From positions 1 through 9,753 of the forward strand of contig JBMNNU010000114.1 in assembly GCA_050942695.1 (NCBI GenBank): 9,753 bases of DNA, given 5' to 3'. The translations under genes were made by a program, and so were the position numbers. Below, one piece after another: positions 1-7,303 of this stretch (position 1 is its first letter; every line of letters begins with the position of its first letter). The notes beneath the pieces are model-generated. The model was given only the letters and a program-made list of their open reading frames with translations. It had not been told where the DNA came from and did no database searches. The stretch comes from JBMNNU01 sp050942695 (GTDB lineage Bacteria > Chloroflexota > UBA6077).

Positions 1-641
1 ATGTGACCTACAACGCCACCGACTCCAGCCTGCAGCCCGTTTGCAGCAGCTCAGCAGTCGAGTGGGTCAGGGATTCCTACGGCATTTCTGGCGATTACCT
101 GCTTTACTTCGGTGGTTTCGATCAGCGCAAGAATGTAGAGCGGATTCTCCTTGCATATCGAGCCGCCCGCGAGAATTTCCACACCCCCTGCCAGTTGGTG
201 CTGGCTGGGTCTTTGAACCATGTGGGGCACCCTCTTTACCCCGACCCCAGGCCGATGATCTTACGACTGGGGTTGGAGGGCCAGGTGATCGTCACCGGCA
301 GGATCTCCGAAGAGGAGAAACCGGCGCTGTACAGCGCAGCGCGAGCCTTTGTCTTTCCTTCATTATACGAAGGCTTCGGCATGCCGGTGCTTGAGGCCAT
401 GGCCTGCGGCACCCCGGTCATCACATCCAACACATCCTCGCTACCGGAGGTGGCTGGCGACGCAGCCCTCTTGGTCGATCCAACCTGCGTCGACGACATC
501 GCCGAGTCCATGGTACGAGTAATGAACGACGCCGGTTTGCAGGAGGAGTTGCGAGGGAAAGGTTTGTTGAGGGCTTCCCAGTTCAGTTGGGAGGCTTCGG
601 CGGCTAAAACTTTAGAAGTGTACCGGCAGGTCGGTCGATGA
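1..641 (+). CDS. GT4-family glycosyltransferase, 5' end missing
   Basis: This is the C-terminal half of a retaining GT-B fold glycosyltransferase, a family that moves a sugar from a nucleotide-sugar donor in cell-surface glycan synthesis. About 212 residues are visible. Numbered from the GTG at position 3, they include the second Rossmann domain with the start-of-domain signature YFGGFDQRKN (residues 35-44). The donor-site EX7E motif follows, with E123 and E131 in YEGFGMPVLEAMACGTPV. The GTG at position 3 is unlikely to be the real start. The text after it (VTYNATDSSL) looks like the end of the N-terminal domain, and family members are usually 350-400 residues long, so about 150-180 residues lie outside the window. 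The stop codon overlaps the start of the next glycosyltransferase (ATGA at 638-641), which indicates one operon with translational coupling. The exact donor and acceptor cannot be told from sequence. Confidence 0.9.
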   Translation, partial: VTYNATDSSLQPVCSSSAVEWVRDSYGISGDYLLYFGGFDQRKNVERILLAYRAARENFHTPCQLVLAGSLNHVGHPLYPDPRPMILRLGLEGQVIVTGRISEEEKPALYSAARAFVFPSLYEGFGMPVLEAMACGTPVITSNTSSLPEVAGDAALLVDPTCVDDIAESMVRVMNDAGLQEELRGKGLLRASQFSWEASAAKTLEVYRQVGR

Positions 642-1759
642 GAGTGCTGATGCTCTCCAAGGCCTGCGGCGTAGGGGCCTACCAGAAAAAGCTGGAGGAG
701 TTGGCGGCCCTGGAGGGCGTTGAACTTATGGTGATAATCCCTCCCTACTGGCAGGAGGAGTCCAGGCGAATACCGCTGGAGCGACTCCACACTAGGGGAT
801 ATCGGCTGGAGGTCGAGCCTATTCGCTTCAACGGCCACTTCCATTTCTTCTATTTCCCGGGATTAGGCCGGCATCTCAAGTCATTTCGCCCCGATATCGT
901 CCACGTTGACGAAGAGCCCTACAACCTGGCCTCGTGGCACGCGATGCGCCTTTCTAACCGGATCAAAGCCCGTACACTCTTCTTCACCTGGCAAAACCTC
1001 TACCGCCGGTATCCACCACCGTTTCGTTGGATGGAGCAATACTGTTTCAGTAAGGCCGATAGGGCCATCGCCGGCAACGCCGAGGCCGTCCAGGTGCTGC
1101 GACGCAAGGGCTTCGCGAAACCGGTAGACGTCATCCCCCAGTTCGGCGTTGACCCTGAGATCTTCCGCCCGGAGGATAGCGATCAGCTATCAGCTTTCAG
1201 CCGTCAGCCTTTCAGGATTGGCTATGTTGGGCGGTTGGTGGAGCAGAAAGGTATTATGGATCTGCTGGAAGCTTTAGCGGGGATGAGGGGAGAGTTCAAG
1301 TTGACTATGGTGGGGGCTGGCCCCCTGCAGGCAACCGTAGAGGCCAAGGCGGCTGAATTGGGGATTGCCGAGAAGGTGGAGATCATCCCCGGAGTCCCAT
1401 CCCAACAGATGCCGGGCTTATACAATCGGATGGACGCGCTCGTTCTCCCCTCCCGCACACGATCCAATTGGAAGGAGCAGTTCGGCAGGGCGCTAGTGGA
1501 GGCGATGGCCTGCCGCGTTCCAGTTATCGGCTCCGACTCCGGAGAGATCCCCAACGTCATCGGAGATGCGGGTCTGGTTTTTCCCGAGGGCGATGTGGAA
1601 TCTCTCAGGCAACATCTAGAAAAGCTACGTGAATCACCGGAACTGCGTCGCGAACTGGGCGAGCAGGGTAGAGCCAGGGTGATGGAGCACTACACGCAGG
1701 CCCAAATTGCCCGGCTAACCTACCGGGTTTACCAGAAGATATCCTCGAGCGATCGATGA
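638..1759 (+). CDS. GT4-family glycosyltransferase
   Basis: A complete 373-residue glycosyltransferase of the GT-B, GT4 type, probably cytoplasmic or membrane-associated and acting in polysaccharide or glycoconjugate synthesis. The N-terminal acceptor domain (about 1-175) opens with MRVLMLSKACGVGAYQKKL and contains HVDEEPYNLASWHA and FFTWQN. The C-terminal nucleotide-sugar domain starts near PFRIGYVGRLVEQKG (191-205). It has the EX7E motif with E280 and E288 (EQFGRALVEAMACRVPVIG), then the ribose or phosphate-contacting GEIPNVIGDAGLVFPEGD stretch. Start and stop both sit in ATGA overlaps, at 638-641 with the preceding transferase and at 1756-1759 with a following frame. The codons for residues 182-192, in the linker between the two domains, are made of a 7-bp tandem repeat, so this linker may have grown by repeat insertion. 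The fold assignment is firm; the sugar specificity is unknown. Confidence 0.93.
   Translation: MRVLMLSKACGVGAYQKKLEELAALEGVELMVIIPPYWQEESRRIPLERLHTRGYRLEVEPIRFNGHFHFFYFPGLGRHLKSFRPDIVHVDEEPYNLASWHAMRLSNRIKARTLFFTWQNLYRRYPPPFRWMEQYCFSKADRAIAGNAEAVQVLRRKGFAKPVDVIPQFGVDPEIFRPEDSDQLSAFSRQPFRIGYVGRLVEQKGIMDLLEALAGMRGEFKLTMVGAGPLQATVEAKAAELGIAEKVEIIPGVPSQQMPGLYNRMDALVLPSRTRSNWKEQFGRALVEAMACRVPVIGSDSGEIPNVIGDAGLVFPEGDVESLRQHLEKLRESPELRRELGEQGRARVMEHYTQAQIARLTYRVYQKISSSDR
1183..1215 (+). repeat. Heptanucleotide tandem repeat inside a glycosyltransferase gene
   Basis: Four consecutive 7-bp units with the core TCAGC follow each other: TCAGCTA, TCAGCTT, TCAGCCG and TCAGCCT. A further partial TCAG comes after one extra T. 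The array encodes the segment QLSAFSRQ and its flanks, in the linker just before the second Rossmann domain of the glycosyltransferase. Short heptanucleotide tandem repeats are known from cyanobacteria and some other bacteria. Here the array has no stop codon in the reading frame and the protein remains intact. Confidence 0.75.
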
Positions 1760-1908
1760 TCGTCGGCATCTATCTACTGTCGGACCATAGATGCCTGGAA
1801 GCGTTCCTCCGCCGTCACGAAGCGATCGTTGTCGTCCCCCGTGATGTCTATGTGCACCCAATTGACCTCGCCGCTAAAGCTGTTGTGGTGGGCGGGGTAG
1901 TCCGGTGA
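1756..1908 (+). pseudogene. Possible stump of a third gene of the glycosyltransferase operon
   Basis: An ATG at 1756 overlaps the stop of the glycosyltransferase as ATGA, the same junction used by the preceding gene pair. The frame begins M-I-V-G-I-Y-L-L-S-D, which resembles a genuine N-terminus. From about 1774 it runs antisense through the 3' end of the sulfatase gene and stops after 50 codons (TGA at 1906-1908). The sulfatase reading is clearly the real one there. The simplest reading is that the operon once continued and was cut by a rearrangement near 1770-1785, leaving only a few native codons. A chance ATGA is the alternative. No function can be assigned. Confidence 0.3.
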
Positions 1909-4149
1909 CACCGGCGCTCCCATTTCCCTGCCCACGTCAACCGACTCGTCTATCGAGAAGCCTATCGGCACAGTTTGGGCAACCCGTCCTTCGCCAATCT
2001 TAGCGCCGTCTACGAAGAGAGAGGCAGTGCCACCTTTGCCCTTGCCACCGCCGTCATACTTGAACTCCATCCGCACCTCGTGGATACCCTGCGGAATCAC
2101 CATCGCTCCCTCGACGAAATAGCGCTCTATTGCGAAGAAGTTGTAGCAGTACTTGAGCCGGCCATCCTTGGCGTACAGGCTCCAGCCGCCGAACCTACCG
2201 CCCTGCGCTACTATCACACCCTCAGCGCCTGAAGATGGTACGACGATCTCCGCCGTCACGGCGTGCGACCTGTTCTTAATTGAGATGACCGAGGCCTCGG
2301 CTAGCCGACCGGTCCCGGCGAACAGGAACTGGGAGGTGCCACGCACCAACTGCGGCCTGCCTGCTATTTCCGGTAGGTTCCGCTCCACGAAGCGATCGTC
2401 CAGGGGAAGCACGTTGTACCTGGCAGCCTCCATCAGCCAGAGCTGTCTCAGCTCCCGCAGCTTCTCCGGGTTCTCCCCGGCTATGTTTCGGGCCTGCGTC
2501 CAGTCGTCCGGGCCGTACAGCTCCCAGACATCCTGCTCCAGCGCTGGCGGCGGCAACGGTTCCCACGGCGCGCGGTGCTTGGTCACGGCCGTCCACCCAT
2601 TGTGGTAGATGCCTCGGTTGCAGACCATCTCGAAGTACTGCGTATGGTGCCGCTCAGCCGCCTCCGCATCGTCGAAGGAGTAACGCATGCTCGTCCCCTC
2701 CATCGGCGCCTGCTGGCTGCCATTCACCACAATCGGCGCTGGCAGTCCCGTCACTTCGAGGATCGTCGGGGCTACGTCGATCACATGGTGGAACTGGGTG
2801 CGGATCTCGCCGCGCGATGCGATGCCGGACGGCCAGTGCACGATCAGTCCGTTGCGCGTCCCGCCCCAGTGGGAGGCCACCTGCTTGGTGTACTGGTAAG
2901 GGGTGCAGGCGGCGTGCGCCCAGCCGAAGGCATACTGGTTGTACGCCTCAGGTCCGCCCAACTGGTCTATCTTCCCGATCAGAAATTCTGGACTCTCCAG
3001 GCCCGGCATACCGTTCACCAGTACTGGCAGCTCATTGAAGCAGCCCTGGGCGGTGCTCTCGGCGGATGCCCCATTGTCGCCGAGTATGTAGTAGATCAGC
3101 GTGTCGTCGAGCACTCCGAGCTTGTCGAAGGTATCCACTAGCCGTCCGAAGTGGAAGTCCGCGTATTCCAGGAAGCCAGCGTAGACCTCCATCTGCCGGC
3201 TCAGGACCGGCTTCAGATCGTCCGGCATGTCGTACCAAGCGGGGATGCCGTCTGGGCGAGGCGTCAGCTCAGCGCTCTCCGGAATCACCCCCAACTGCTT
3301 CTGCCGTGCGAAAATCTCCTCCCGTAGCCTATCCCACCCCTGGTCGAAGCTGCCTTTATATCTGTCCGCCCACTCCTTGGGCACATGATGTGGGGCATGA
3401 GTCGCTCCGGGTGCGAAGTAGATGAAAAACGGCTTGTCGGGGAGCAGCGCCTTCTGCTGCTGCACCCATCTGATCGCCTTCGTGGCCATGTCATCCATGA
3501 AATGGTAGCCTTCTTCGGGCGTCTTCTCCGGCTCCACAGGTCTCGTGTTCTCGTAGAGCGCTGGATACCACTGGTTCGTTTCGCCTCCCACGAAACCGTA
3601 GAAGTACTCGAAGCCGTTGCCCACTGGCCAGCGTTCGAATGGACCGAACGGATTCGCCTCCCAGGTTGGCACCTCATGGCACTTCCCGAACTGGGCGGTC
3701 GAGTAACCGTTGAGCTTCAGTATCTCCGCGATCGTCGCTTTACTCTGAGGGCGCACCGATGTGTAGCCCGGCGAGGAGGTCGCCATATCCGCGACCCCGC
3801 CCATGCCCACGGAGTGGTGATTTCGCCCCGTTAGCAACGCCGCTCGCGTGGGTGAGCAGAGCGCTGTGGTGTGGAAGCGAGTGTACTTGAGCCCGTTCCT
3901 CGCCAGCCGCTCCGCCGTCGGCGTGTTGGCTGGCCCGCCAAAGGCGCTCGGCGCACCGAATCCCACGTCGTCCAGCATGCAAATCAGGACGTTGGGCGCT
4001 CCTTTAGGCGGTCGCAGCGGCTCAATCTTCGGGAAATGGGTCTCAGGGTCCTTTGCGTCGAACGTCCTCACTGGAGGCGTTGGAGGATCGGGTATCGGTA
4101 GTATATCGCGTGGGATATGGTTGTTCCCCGGAGTTGCGCCCTCAGTCAC
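1774..4149 (-). CDS. Cysteine-type sulfatase (arylsulfatase family), 791 residues
   Basis: A sulfate ester hydrolase of the formylglycine-dependent sulfatase family. The expected active-site residues are visible: D60 and D61 in LDDVGFG; C98 and R102 in CSPTRAALLTG, where the Cys is the residue oxidised to formylglycine; K156 and H158 in GKCHE; H251 in GATHAPHH; D358 and N359 in GDNG; and K422 with H427 in TKQVASHWGGTRNG. The catalytic domain covers roughly residues 50-580. The remaining C-terminal part, to 791, is rich in beta strands and resembles a LamG/concanavalin-like domain. This is the long arylsulfatase type of about 780 residues. The N-terminus is polar and proline-rich with no hydrophobic signal, so a cytoplasmic location is inferred. 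The GTG start has the sequence AAAGGAG six bases upstream. The gene lies 86 bp after the SulP gene and is convergent with the glycosyltransferase operon, with only 14 bp between stops. The natural substrate is unknown. Confidence 0.95.
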   Translation of the reverse strand: MTEGATPGNNHIPRDILPIPDPPTPPVRTFDAKDPETHFPKIEPLRPPKGAPNVLICMLDDVGFGAPSAFGGPANTPTAERLARNGLKYTRFHTTALCSPTRAALLTGRNHHSVGMGGVADMATSSPGYTSVRPQSKATIAEILKLNGYSTAQFGKCHEVPTWEANPFGPFERWPVGNGFEYFYGFVGGETNQWYPALYENTRPVEPEKTPEEGYHFMDDMATKAIRWVQQQKALLPDKPFFIYFAPGATHAPHHVPKEWADRYKGSFDQGWDRLREEIFARQKQLGVIPESAELTPRPDGIPAWYDMPDDLKPVLSRQMEVYAGFLEYADFHFGRLVDTFDKLGVLDDTLIYYILGDNGASAESTAQGCFNELPVLVNGMPGLESPEFLIGKIDQLGGPEAYNQYAFGWAHAACTPYQYTKQVASHWGGTRNGLIVHWPSGIASRGEIRTQFHHVIDVAPTILEVTGLPAPIVVNGSQQAPMEGTSMRYSFDDAEAAERHHTQYFEMVCNRGIYHNGWTAVTKHRAPWEPLPPPALEQDVWELYGPDDWTQARNIAGENPEKLRELRQLWLMEAARYNVLPLDDRFVERNLPEIAGRPQLVRGTSQFLFAGTGRLAEASVISIKNRSHAVTAEIVVPSSGAEGVIVAQGGRFGGWSLYAKDGRLKYCYNFFAIERYFVEGAMVIPQGIHEVRMEFKYDGGGKGKGGTASLFVDGAKIGEGRVAQTVPIGFSIDESVDVGREMGAPVSPDYPAHHNSFSGEVNWVHIDITGDDNDRFVTAEERFQASMVRQ

Positions 4150-4155
4150 GGTCTT

Positions 4156-4162
4156 CTCCTTT
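4156..4162 (-). promoter_or_regulatory. Ribosome binding site fixing the GTG start of the sulfatase
   Basis: The minus strand reads AAAGGAG here, followed by a six-base spacer (AAGACC) and GTG at 4149-4147. The strength and spacing support this non-ATG start. Confidence 0.8.
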
Positions 4163-4164
4163 CG

Positions 4165-4187
4165 GCCGCATGCGGCTCATGATGAGC
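4165..4187. repeat. Two overlapping palindromes just upstream of the sulfatase ribosome binding site
   Basis: GCCGCATGCGGC (4165-4176) is a perfect 12-bp palindrome. GCTCATGATGAGC (4175-4187) is a perfect inverted repeat of 6-bp arms around one base. They share two bases and sit immediately upstream of the sulfatase Shine-Dalgarno site, in the 86-bp gap after SulP. No T-run follows, so a classical terminator is not supported. They could form a small hairpin, an RNA-processing site or a dimeric protein operator. Confidence 0.5.
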
Positions 4188-4235
4188 AGCTAGGGAAAGG
4201 ATCCTTCAAATGATGACTTGCTGCATCTTCTATGC

Positions 4236-5981
4236 CTATTCCTCGCCCCGGCTCACCAACCAGGCCTGTGCGTCGGCGAGTGCCCGGCGCGTTGATTGCC
4301 CGACGATGGGGGTTGCTTCGTATACCCGCACCGGCCCGAAGAGGCGAAGCTTGCGCGTTCGCACAAGCTGGTCGTGCACCCCCGGACTGATGCCGGTGAG
4401 ATACAGGCGACCGCCCACCCCCTCTAGCTTGTTGGCGTAGTCCTTCAGCATATTCACCAGGGTTGCGCCGACGGTAGTGCGACCACGCATGCGCAGGATC
4501 ACCACGGGGTTCTGCGCCCCCTCCGGAGAGGGTAGCAGCCGCTCCAGCGTCTGGGTGCTCGCGAAAAAGAGATGGCCGTATATGTCGAGCACCGTCACCC
4601 TGTTGGAGGGGAGCTGCCTGGCGGCCTTGCGCTCCTCGATTCGACCGTCGGGTCGCTCCAACAGCTCGACCACCGATACGTCGGCCGAGGCTGCGGTCAG
4701 TTGGATCAGGACTGAGATCGCGACCCCGATACCCACCGCAATCTGGATCGGCAGTAAGAGTGTGCACAGGAAGGTGGTGATGCTCGCTATGCGGGACGGC
4801 CAGCCGGTGTTCCAGATCGAGAGTTCATCCGACAGCTTGATGATGCGCGCGCTGGCGACGATCAGCAGCATCGCAAGGGCGGGCAACGCTACGTAGGACA
4901 CCAGGCCGGGAAAGAGCACGACGACCCCCCCTACCCACACCCCAGTAAGGATCGCCGCCCAACGGGTGCGAGCTCCGGATATCACGCTGATGGAGGTCGA
5001 GCCTAGGGAGCCACCCACCGGCAGGCCCTGAAACAGTCCCGAGGCTACGTTGGCGGCTCCCTCGGCGAAAAAATCGCGCGACGGGCTGCGTCGAGTGCCA
5101 TCCGGATTGGGCACGCTCTGGCTGACCCCCGCGCTTTGCACTAGAATGATGATGGCGATGGCCATCGCCCCCGTGAGCGCGTCTAACGTGAGGCCGGAGA
5201 GCGATGGCAGGGAGGGCATCGGTATACCGCCTGAGACCTCGCCGATGTCACGGACGGTCCGCACGCTACTTGCGCCGATGAGCGCCACGATGAAGGACGG
5301 GACGGCGATTGAGAGCAGGTTGGCGAGGCTCTTCAGCCCGGTGCGTGGCAGCGTGACGGCTAGGAGCAGGGTGAGTGCTGACACGGCCAGAGCCATCGGG
5401 TTGACCTGGCCAAAGTTAGCCAGCAGGTCGAGATTTCGGGTGATCCAGTTGCCTCCCGACGGCTGATAACCCGTGACATTGGGAAGCTGGGAGAGGATCG
5501 TCAGTGCCACGATACCGGCGACGAAGCCATTCATCACCGAGTATGAGACAAAGCAGGTCAGCCAGCCCAACCGCAGTAGGCCGCTCAGCAGTTGGAAGAT
5601 GCCGGTCAAGATCACCATGAGAAAAAGGCTGTTTTCGCGCGCCTCTGCTGGCATGCTGATGAGAGCCTGGCCTGCTGCCAGCGAGGCGGCGCTGGTTGTG
5701 TTTATCACCATGAGCTGGGTACTGGTGAAGATGCCTCCCACGACCGGGCCAACCATACAGGCATGGAGGCCGTAGATCGGGCTGACCCCCGCCAGGAGCG
5801 CGGCGGCCATCCCGTCAGGTACACTGGTGAAAGCGCCGTTAAGGCCAGCGATCACATCCCAGTGGAACGCAGGGCGACCCGGCAACTGTTCTTCAGAGTA
5901 GTTCTCCACCGCCTCGCGCAGCTCGCCGAGTCCTGGCTGGTCGACCTGCGGCCCTACGTCGGATTCTTGCCTCTGATCCAT
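4236..5981 (-). CDS. SulP-family inorganic anion transporter with STAS domain
   Basis: An inner-membrane anion carrier of the SulP/SLC26 family, whose members move sulfate, bicarbonate or other anions. The 581-residue product begins with a soluble segment (about 1-35). A long multi-helix membrane part follows (about 38-440), including SPIYGLHACMVGPVVGG near the N-terminus and the family region GAANVASGLFQGLPVGGS followed by ISGARTRWAA. A cytoplasmic STAS domain comes last (about 461-565), containing TVLDIYGHLFFAST and RGRTTVGATLVNMLKDYANKL. I chose the ATG at 5981 because AGGAG lies four bases upstream and the family similarity starts soon after. A longer in-frame extension to 6161 is antisense-free but duplicates codons of the maturase gene. 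The chosen start overlaps the maturase stop by 28 bp, pointing to coupled translation. Its place between a maturase and a sulfatase suggests transport of sulfate or a sulfated compound; that is inference. Confidence 0.92.
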   Translation of the reverse strand: MDQRQESDVGPQVDQPGLGELREAVENYSEEQLPGRPAFHWDVIAGLNGAFTSVPDGMAAALLAGVSPIYGLHACMVGPVVGGIFTSTQLMVINTTSAASLAAGQALISMPAEARENSLFLMVILTGIFQLLSGLLRLGWLTCFVSYSVMNGFVAGIVALTILSQLPNVTGYQPSGGNWITRNLDLLANFGQVNPMALAVSALTLLLAVTLPRTGLKSLANLLSIAVPSFIVALIGASSVRTVRDIGEVSGGIPMPSLPSLSGLTLDALTGAMAIAIIILVQSAGVSQSVPNPDGTRRSPSRDFFAEGAANVASGLFQGLPVGGSLGSTSISVISGARTRWAAILTGVWVGGVVVLFPGLVSYVALPALAMLLIVASARIIKLSDELSIWNTGWPSRIASITTFLCTLLLPIQIAVGIGVAISVLIQLTAASADVSVVELLERPDGRIEERKAARQLPSNRVTVLDIYGHLFFASTQTLERLLPSPEGAQNPVVILRMRGRTTVGATLVNMLKDYANKLEGVGGRLYLTGISPGVHDQLVRTRKLRLFGPVRVYEATPIVGQSTRRALADAQAWLVSRGEE

Positions 5982-7240
5982 CTGTCTCCTGGGGTGGCTG
6001 CCCAATCCATTACGTTGGCTGCCGGACGGTTGCTCATCAGTTCCCTCCGCATGAACCGCATGTAGGGTTCTGTATGCTGAAAGAACTGCTTCAGCCCTGC
6101 GCAGAGGTAGTTGTGACCTCGCTCGCCTGAGGGAGAGAGGGCGAAACGGTTCCTTGGGCATTCGCCGTAGCAGAGAGATAGATATTCACAGCGGCGGCAG
6201 GTAGAGGTGAGCCTCTCGTGCTTCTGCCGGCCGAATCGCTTCTGTCTGTCCGAGCGAATCAGCTCGTTTATACTGTGTTGCCTGATGTTGCCCAGCCGAT
6301 ACTCAGGAAAGACGTAGTGGTCGCACGAATAGACGCTGCCGTCGTGCTCCAGCACCGCTGCGCCGCCGCACTCCCTCGCCATCACACACACCGATGGTAC
6401 CGTCCCGCACCAGTTGCCAAGCAACGCATCGAATAACTGCACGAAGTATCTGCCCACATCCTGGACGACCCATTCGTCGAAGACCGTCGTTAGGAAGCGA
6501 CCGTAGTCCTCTGGCTTTACAGACCATGGCGATACCAGGCTCTCGTCGCGCTCCGCTGGCGGCAGCAGTCTCGGCCGTTGGCCGGTTGATGTGTGGGAAA
6601 CACACTCCACCACGGGGATGAACTGGATGAATCGAACGCCCTGCGCCTTGAAGAAGCGGTAGATCTCTAGTGGGTACTGCGAGCTGTAGTCGTTGATCGT
6701 CGAGAGGACGTTGAACTCGACACCATGTTTCTGGAAGAGCTTCATCGCCCGCATGGCCGCGGAGAAGCTGGCATGCCCTATCCTCCCCCGGCGATATCGG
6801 TCGTGAATATGCTCCGGCCCATCTATGGAAAGGCCCACGAGGAAGCGGTTCTCCCGGAAGAAATGGCACCATTCGTCGTCCACCAGGAGTCCGTTGGTCT
6901 GGAGGGAGTTCTCCACCTGCCTGCCCCCGGCGTACCTGCTCTGCAGATCCACAGCCCGCTTGAAGAAAGCGATACCCCTCAGCATCGGCTCTCCTCCGTG
7001 CCACACCATGGAGGCTCGACCTCCCTGCTGCGACCGGAGGTACTGGCGGGTGTACAGCTCCAGCAGGCTGTCGCTCATTTTGGATTCGTGGCGGGTGGCG
7101 CTCAGGTTTGCCTTCCCTAGGTAGTAGCAATACTCGCATGCCAGGTTACACGTTGCGCCGACGGGCTTGGCCATCACCTGGTAGACGGCTGCCTCGTCGG
7201 TGGGGCGCGTAGATGCTAGCCGGTTGGCTCTGGCGCTCAC
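5954..7240 (-). CDS. Radical SAM anaerobic sulfatase-maturating enzyme (anSME type)
   Basis: This enzyme oxidises the active-site Cys or Ser of a sulfatase to formylglycine using S-adenosylmethionine and iron-sulfur clusters, in the cytoplasm. The 428-residue sequence has the radical-SAM site C31-X3-C35-X2-C38 (TCNLACEYCYY), then WHGGEP (80-85), QTNGLLVDDEW (114-124) and FLVGLSIDGPEHIHDRYR (133-150). The SPASM part has C285, C291, C306, C348, C351, C357, C361 and C380. Their spacing matches the auxiliary-cluster cysteines of the Clostridium perfringens enzyme almost exactly. D307 next to C306 corresponds to its proposed catalytic Asp. The GTG start at 7240 has GAGGAG four bases upstream. It is the first gene of the module with SulP and the cysteine-type sulfatase, the likely client. 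Related peptide-modifying SPASM enzymes are the alternative, but the neighbouring C-S-P-T-R sulfatase makes that less likely. Confidence 0.93.
   Translation of the reverse strand: MSARANRLASTRPTDEAAVYQVMAKPVGATCNLACEYCYYLGKANLSATRHESKMSDSLLELYTRQYLRSQQGGRASMVWHGGEPMLRGIAFFKRAVDLQSRYAGGRQVENSLQTNGLLVDDEWCHFFRENRFLVGLSIDGPEHIHDRYRRGRIGHASFSAAMRAMKLFQKHGVEFNVLSTINDYSSQYPLEIYRFFKAQGVRFIQFIPVVECVSHTSTGQRPRLLPPAERDESLVSPWSVKPEDYGRFLTTVFDEWVVQDVGRYFVQLFDALLGNWCGTVPSVCVMARECGGAAVLEHDGSVYSCDHYVFPEYRLGNIRQHSINELIRSDRQKRFGRQKHERLTSTCRRCEYLSLCYGECPRNRFALSPSGERGHNYLCAGLKQFFQHTEPYMRFMRRELMSNRPAANVMDWAATPGDRWIRGKNPT
5986..5990 (-). promoter_or_regulatory. Ribosome binding site deciding the SulP start
   Basis: AGGAG on the minus strand, four bases before the ATG at 5981-5979. 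It lies inside the 3' end of the maturase gene and favours the 581-residue SulP product over the 641-residue open frame. Confidence 0.75.
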
Positions 7241-7244
7241 TTAT

Positions 7245-7250
7245 CTCCTC
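7245..7250 (-). promoter_or_regulatory. Ribosome binding site for the maturase GTG start
   Basis: GAGGAG on the minus strand with a four-base spacer (ATAA) before the GTG at 7240-7238. No equally good site precedes the internal ATG at residue 23. Confidence 0.8.
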
Positions 7251-7303
7251 AATGAGGTTTCGAAGCCCGCTTACTGGTTCATCCGACGAATTGGTGCTAG
7301 AAA

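Noticed and set aside
2575..3141. A 188-codon plus-strand frame antisense to the sulfatase
   Set aside because: The opposite strand carries the sulfatase catalytic domain with all expected motifs. Long antisense frames are common in GC-rich genes.
5982..6161. A 60-residue N-terminal extension of SulP
   Set aside because: The extension is arginine-rich and only reads the maturase gene in another frame. The ATG at 5981 has a good ribosome binding site and fits the usual family N-terminus.
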